Positions 6,989 through 9,946 of a stretch of 9,946 bases of DNA are shown here, piece after piece. Source of the DNA: Neobacillus cucumis (GTDB lineage: Bacteria > Bacillota > Bacilli > Bacillales_B > DSM-18226); the NCBI RefSeq assembly GCF_023715505.1, contig NZ_JAMBOH010000062.1, positions 1-9,946 of the forward strand, written 5' to 3'. Position numbers and translations under genes: made by a program. Position 1 is the first letter of the stretch; each line of letters starts with the position of its first letter. The notes under the pieces are model-generated. The model was not told where the DNA came from and did no database searches. It saw only the letters and a list, made by a program, of their open reading frames with translations.

Positions 6989-7046
6989 AGAACAAACCAT
7001 ATAACATGCTGACCGAATAATTGGGAGGTCTAGGGAGGAGAAAGAT

Positions 7047-8210
7047 ATGAGTGAGAGTATACCGCATGGCGGCAAATTAATAAATCGGATAGATGTTCAT
7101 TTTTCAAAAGAAAATATTCGAAACTCTGTCGAACTCAGTAAATTGGAATTAAGTGATTTGGAATTAATCGCTAATGGAGCTTATAGCCCGCTCGAAGGGT
7201 TTATGGAAAAAAGGGATTATGATTCTGTTGTACAGAATATGAGGTTATCTAACGGACTTCCATGGTCCATTCCAATTACGTTAGCAGTAGAGTCTTTGAA
7301 AGCAAAACAACTAAAAATTGGAGAAACGATCAACTTAATTCACGGTAATACCATTTATGGTGTGATGACGATAAAGGAAATGTTTCGTCCAGATAAAAGG
7401 ATTGAAGCCGACAAAGTATATAGAACGATTGATCCTCACCATCCCGGGGTTAAAAAGCTGTTTGATCGTCCGGAGATTTATATTGCTGGTCCGATAACCC
7501 TTATCAATAGACCGGAGAAAAAGATCTTTGAAAGCTTTTATTTAGATCCTATGCAAACTAGGAAGATATTCAAAGAGCTAGGTTGGAAGACGGTTGTTGG
7601 TTTTCAAACAAGAAATCCTGTTCACAGGGCTCATGAATATATTCAAAAATCTGCTTTAGAAATTGTTGATGGTCTATTCTTAAATCCGTTGGTTGGTGAG
7701 ACAAAGGCCGATGATATTCCAAGTGAAATTAGAATGAAGAGCTATCAAGTATTACTTGAAAATTATTATCCACAGGACCGTGTCTTCTTGTCTGTTTTTC
7801 CAGCTGCCATGCGTTATGCCGGACCAAGAGAAGCCATTTTTCATGCCATTGTCCGGAAAAATTATGGATGTACGCATTTTATTGTGGGAAGAGATCATGC
7901 GGGGGTTGGAAATTATTATGGGACCTATGATGCCCAAAAAATTTTCAGTCATTTTTCAGAAGAGGAATTAGGGATTAAACCACTATTCTTCGAACATAGT
8001 TTCTACTGCAGAAAATGCGAAAATATGGCGTCTGCAAAAACATGTCCTCATGAACGAGGGTATCATGTGATTTTATCGGGGACGGCGGTTAGAGGAATGC
8101 TGAGGAATGGCGTTCATCCTCCAAAGGAATTCAGTCGTCCAGAGGTTGTGGAAATCCTTATCCAAGGTATGATAGAAAATTATATAAATGAAAATTCAAA
8201 TATTGGCTAG
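7047..8210 (+). CDS. sat: Sulfate adenylyltransferase (ATP sulfurylase)
   Basis: Makes adenosine 5'-phosphosulfate from sulfate and ATP, the entry step of this pathway. The 387 residues are full length for the single-chain bacterial enzyme. An N-terminal PUA-like domain contains [11 protein letters not shown] (43-53). The catalytic domain has [11 protein letters not shown] (187-197) with the two histidines H193 and H196, and [12 protein letters not shown] (281-292). A CxxC plus CPH cluster (C321, C324, C333, H335) may hold zinc. The end has [13 protein letters not shown] (343-355). The ATG has GGGAGGAG 6 nt upstream; a second GGGAGG sits 8 nt before that, an odd doubling. It lies 58 nt after cysH and 29 nt before cysC, with no terminator between. 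It corresponds to YitA in function. Confidence 0.95.
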   Translation: MSESIPHGGKLINRIDVHFSKENIRNSVELSKLELSDLELIANGAYSPLEGFMEKRDYDSVVQNMRLSNGLPWSIPITLAVESLKAKQLKIGETINLIHGNTIYGVMTIKEMFRPDKRIEADKVYRTIDPHHPGVKKLFDRPEIYIAGPITLINRPEKKIFESFYLDPMQTRKIFKELGWKTVVGFQTRNPVHRAHEYIQKSALEIVDGLFLNPLVGETKADDIPSEIRMKSYQVLLENYYPQDRVFLSVFPAAMRYAGPREAIFHAIVRKNYGCTHFIVGRDHAGVGNYYGTYDAQKIFSHFSEEELGIKPLFFEHSFYCRKCENMASAKTCPHERGYHVILSGTAVRGMLRNGVHPPKEFSRPEVVEILIQGMIENYINENSNIG

Positions 8211-8239
8211 CTGCTAAAACAATTAAAGGGTGTAGGAGA

Positions 8240-8839
8240 ATGAATAAAAGAGGAAACATCACCTGGCATCACACAACGGTTACAAAAAAAGACCGTCTCC
8301 TATTAAATGGTCATAAAAGCTGCGTTCTTTGGTTTACCGGGTTGTCCGGTTCAGGAAAATCCACGCTCGCCAATGCCGTTGACCATATGTTATTTCAAGA
8401 ATCCTATCGAAGCTATGTATTGGATGGGGATAATATCCGTCATGGATTAAACCGTGATTTAAGCTTTCTTCCAGAGGACAGAAAAGAGAATATCCGCAGA
8501 ATTGGGGAAGTGGCAAAACTGTTTGTCGACAGTGGGCAGATTGTATGTACTGCTTTTATCTCCCCTTTCCTTGAAGACAGGGAGCTTGTCCGCACAATGT
8601 TTGAACCAGGTGAGTTTATTGAAATTTACCTAAATTGTCCTATAGTGGTTTGTGAAGATCGCGATCCTAAAGGACTGTATAAAAAGGCAAGAAAAGGTGA
8701 AATTCCTGAATTTACAGGAATCTCATCTCCTTATGAGGCCCCAATTAATCCGGAAATTATAATTGATTCCGACAAAATGACGATTGAACAATCTGTAGAC
8801 AAAGTAATTGGATATTTAAAAGATAAGAAGATTCTATAG
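8240..8839 (+). CDS. cysC: Adenylyl-sulfate kinase
   Basis: Phosphorylates APS at the 3' position to give PAPS. The 199 residues match the family: an N-terminal [14 protein letters not shown], the P-loop GLSGSGKST (34-42), [11 protein letters not shown] (61-71), the FISPF block with the active-site serine (S108), and the lid [25 protein letters not shown] (144-168). The ATG start is probably served by AAAGGGTG (8225-8232), 7 nt upstream; the nearer GGAG is too close. This is the last gene of the operon, and its final codons lie inside the terminator stem. It makes PAPS available although the Fe-S reductase encoded in the same operon may accept APS directly. Confidence 0.94.
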   Translation: MNKRGNITWHHTTVTKKDRLLLNGHKSCVLWFTGLSGSGKSTLANAVDHMLFQESYRSYVLDGDNIRHGLNRDLSFLPEDRKENIRRIGEVAKLFVDSGQIVCTAFISPFLEDRELVRTMFEPGEFIEIYLNCPIVVCEDRDPKGLYKKARKGEIPEFTGISSPYEAPINPEIIIDSDKMTIEQSVDKVIGYLKDKKIL

Positions 8840-8858
8840 CGAATCTTCTTATCTTTTA
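8817..8858. terminator. Bidirectional terminator shared by cysC and the YitE-type gene
   Basis: A perfect 18-bp inverted repeat: 8817-8834 and 8841-8858, each arm starting or ending with a run of A or T, around the 6-nt loop TATAGC. Each strand reads a stem ending in TCTTTTA, so it can stop transcription from both sides. It overlaps the last seven codons and stop of cysC and the last codons of the minus-strand gene (stop at 8849-8851). The T-tail is short, so efficiency depends on the long stem. Confidence 0.85.
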
Positions 8859-9466
8859 CGCCAATTAGCGGTTAGGAAGCTAATCTTATGGATTTTTAGT
8901 TCGTATATATAATCAATGATGTTAGTCGAAAAAAATTGGCAAATAATCGCGAAAATCACAATTTTATAATCGATCACAAGGGCAGTTAATAAGAATATCA
9001 ACAGGTTAATCCCCATCATCACTTTACCAGGGCTCCAATTTTTGTAGGTAGCAATCATTAAAGCCGGAATGACCATTCCCCCGCTCGATGCACCGGCCCG
9101 AATGAGAATCCCCACACCAATTCCAAAAAAAATACTGCCAGCAAGTAGATCCAATAATAGATGTACATGTATATGCGGGATATGCAAAGTTATGAAATTT
9201 ACAATTGTCGAAGTAGTCGCAACAGATAGAATGGTTTTAAACGTCCACGTGTAGCCAAAATAACGGATGGCAAAAAATAAAAAGACTATATTAGCAATCC
9301 ATAAGGAAAATCCTAATGATAAATGAAACCAATGATTCATTAGAATAGCAATTCCGGCAGCCCCGCCAGATGGAATAGAGTGAGGAAACAGAAACAATGA
9401 CATAGATATTCCCTGCAGGCTTGCTCCTAATATTAAGCAGCAATACGTAAAAAATGTTCTTCTCAT
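8849..9466 (-). CDS. yitE: YitT/YitE-family membrane protein (UPF0750 type)
   Basis: A 205-residue membrane protein with five or six hydrophobic segments (about 8-28, 34-50, 53-70, 77-95, 103-123, 150-180). It carries the two glycine-rich blocks of the YitT family: FPHSIPSGGAAGIAIL (27-42) and IRAGASSGGMVIPAL (122-136). Larger members have a C-terminal DUF2179 domain; this one ends just after the membrane part, as I recall for B. subtilis YitE. Its function is unknown. The ATG start is the natural family start, but the ribosome site upstream is poor (only GGAT 5 nt before), suggesting weak translation. In B. subtilis, yitE is in the sulfolactate operon; here it is convergent with cysC and shares its terminator. 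I see no clear promoter upstream. The family is fairly sure, the exact symbol less so. Confidence 0.8.
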   Translation of the reverse strand: MRRTFFTYCCLILGASLQGISMSLFLFPHSIPSGGAAGIAILMNHWFHLSLGFSLWIANIVFLFFAIRYFGYTWTFKTILSVATTSTIVNFITLHIPHIHVHLLLDLLAGSIFFGIGVGILIRAGASSGGMVIPALMIATYKNWSPGKVMMGINLLIFLLTALVIDYKIVIFAIICQFFSTNIIDYIYELKIHKISFLTANWRKR

Positions 9467-9525
9467 AAGCTATCCGATTCTATCGCTAATCGTGTAATAG
9501 TACTTACCAAGTTCATAACCCCCTA

Positions 9526-9580
9526 GGACAATCCTTACTTGTCCATTTTATGAGGGCTCTATCCCGAATATGAAGGATTG
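9526..9580 (+). promoter_or_regulatory. Alternative-pairing RNA element with possible Shine-Dalgarno masking
   Basis: GGACAA (9526-9531) can pair with TTGTCC (9539-9544) around the loop TCCTTAC. Alternatively CAATCCTT (9529-9536) pairs perfectly with AAGGATTG (9573-9580). The two folds share bases and exclude each other. The second one covers AAGGA, a ribosome site 7 nt before an ATG at 9585. The first hairpin presents AUCCU at its loop, reminiscent of the RUCCU loops I recall for the Bacillaceae-1 RNA, which is often near rRNA operons. No transcription start is evident, so the assignment is tentative. Confidence 0.3.
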
Positions 9581-9584
9581 TTTA

Positions 9585-9632
9585 ATGGATAATTTTTCAT
9601 GTGGAGGTTTACCTGAAGAGGTGATATTATAA
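9585..9632 (+). CDS. Possible 15-residue leader-like ORF
   Basis: ATG at 9585 opens a 15-codon frame (MDNFSCGGLPEEVIL) that ends at TAA 9630-9632. AAGGA lies at 9573-9577, 7 nt upstream. It sits between the YitE-type gene and the rRNA promoter, where nothing else is coded. Frames this short occur by chance, and the only positive signs are the good ribosome site and the hairpin that could mask it. Confidence 0.2.
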   Translation: MDNFSCGGLPEEVIL

Positions 9633-9682
9633 GAAAGCTACTTCGAAAAGAAGTCATCTTCATAATAAATCTAAAATTATGG

Positions 9683-9712
9683 TTGACACTTTTTTAATAG
9701 ATGTGTTATTAT
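9683..9712 (+). promoter_or_regulatory. rRNA operon promoter
   Basis: A perfect -35 TTGACA (9683-9688) is followed after 17-18 nt by a TTATTAT -10 region (9706-9712). The 25 nt before it are very AT-rich (TAATAAATCTAAAATTAT) and fit an UP element. It lies about 120 nt before the mature 16S end, as in Bacillus rrn leaders. No second tandem promoter is evident upstream. Confidence 0.8.
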
Positions 9713-9735
9713 ATTTCTTGTCGCTTATGACATAT

Positions 9736-9750
9736 TGTTCTTTGAAAACT
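9736..9750 (+). promoter_or_regulatory. boxA antitermination site of the rRNA leader
   Basis: TGTTCTTTGAAAACT matches the conserved Bacillus rrn leader boxA, bound in nascent RNA by NusB and ribosomal protein S10 for rRNA antitermination. It lies between the promoter and the 16S. Confidence 0.85.
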
Positions 9751-9831
9751 AAACAAACAAAAACGTCAACAAACAATAATATTAGTTTCTATTTGAAACT
9801 AAGCCAACGTAACTTTTTGGAGCTAATCAAC

Positions 9832-9946
9832 TTTCATGGAGAGTTTGATCCTGGCTCAGGACGAACGCTGGCGGCGTGCCTAATACATGCAAGTCGAGCG
9901 AATCTTTCGGAACTTGTTCCGGAAGGTTAGCGGCGGACGGGTGAGT
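9832..9946 (+). rRNA. rrs: 16S ribosomal RNA, 5' part
   Basis: The universal 16S start GGAGAGTTTGATCCTGGCTC (9838-9857) is followed by AGGACGAACGCTGGCGGCGTGCC, then the V1 hairpin (about 9900-9930) and GCGGACGGGTGAGT at the window edge. The mature 5' end is placed at about 9832 by analogy with B. subtilis. Only the first 115 nt are present; the gene continues to the right. An 83-codon frame running through it is not a gene. Confidence 0.96.

Noticed and set aside
6989..7046. Gap between cysH and sat, considered as a hidden small gene or internal promoter
   Set aside because: It is 58 nt with no start-to-stop frame of note. The only feature is a doubled Shine-Dalgarno-like sequence before sat.
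9626..9697. A frame after a good GAGGTG site that would read ..IRKLLRKEVIFIINLKLWLTLF
   Set aside because: The only possible starts are ATT or ATA, it ends inside the rrn promoter, and there is no further support. It could be a decayed small gene but cannot be claimed.
9679..9930. An 83-codon + strand frame starting at the rRNA promoter
   Set aside because: It runs through the -35 element, the leader boxA and the 16S gene, so it is a translation of rRNA sequence.

Overview
The window looks like chromosome from an endospore-forming Bacillaceae (Bacillus sensu lato). It is AT-rich, has Bacillus-type 5S and 16S rRNA ends, strong GGAGG ribosome-binding sites and TTG starts. It also carries a SpoVAF-type spore protein, a YqhV homologue and several homologues of the Bacillus subtilis yit (sulfolactate) genes. 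I compared families from memory, not by database search.

Layout: the left edge is the 3' end of one rRNA operon (5S, 11-129, then a terminator). The right edge is the start of another rRNA operon in the same orientation (promoter near 9683-9712, boxA at 9736-9750, 16S from about 9832). Everything between is an inter-rrn insert of about 9.7 kb. From left to right it holds a folded intergenic repeat (222-342), an orphan SpoVAF-type gene (+), yqhV (-), a TauE/SafE exporter (-), and an MFS transporter with a small unknown protein (-, one operon). Next comes a five-gene + strand operon (4974-8839), then a YitE-type membrane protein (-), separated from the operon by a shared hairpin terminator.

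The central operon encodes a ComA-type phosphosulfolactate synthase, a histidine-type phosphatase, an Fe-S APS/PAPS reductase (CysH), ATP sulfurylase (Sat) and APS kinase (CysC). Together these would activate sulfate, reduce it to sulfite, add the sulfite to phosphoenolpyruvate and remove the phosphate, giving 3-sulfolactate, a known spore solute of B. subtilis. No sulfite reductase or sirohaem gene is present, so the sulfite is probably meant for ComA and not for cysteine. The usual ComB/YitC phosphatase is missing. A histidine phosphatase lies 1 nt after comA, where a phosphosulfolactate phosphatase would be expected, and this is the most interesting prediction here. The MFS and YitE-type proteins resemble YitG and YitE of the B. 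subtilis cluster, and the TauE/SafE protein belongs to a family that moves sulfite and organosulfonates.

Regulation: three transcription units (com operon, MFS operon, TauE gene) have an upstream ACA-like element about 16 nt before a -10 resembling the sigma-K consensus CATAnnnTA. Boxes matching the GerE consensus RWWTRGGYNNYY lie upstream of them, including a 12/12 match between the divergent MFS and com promoters. This points to late mother-cell expression during sporulation.
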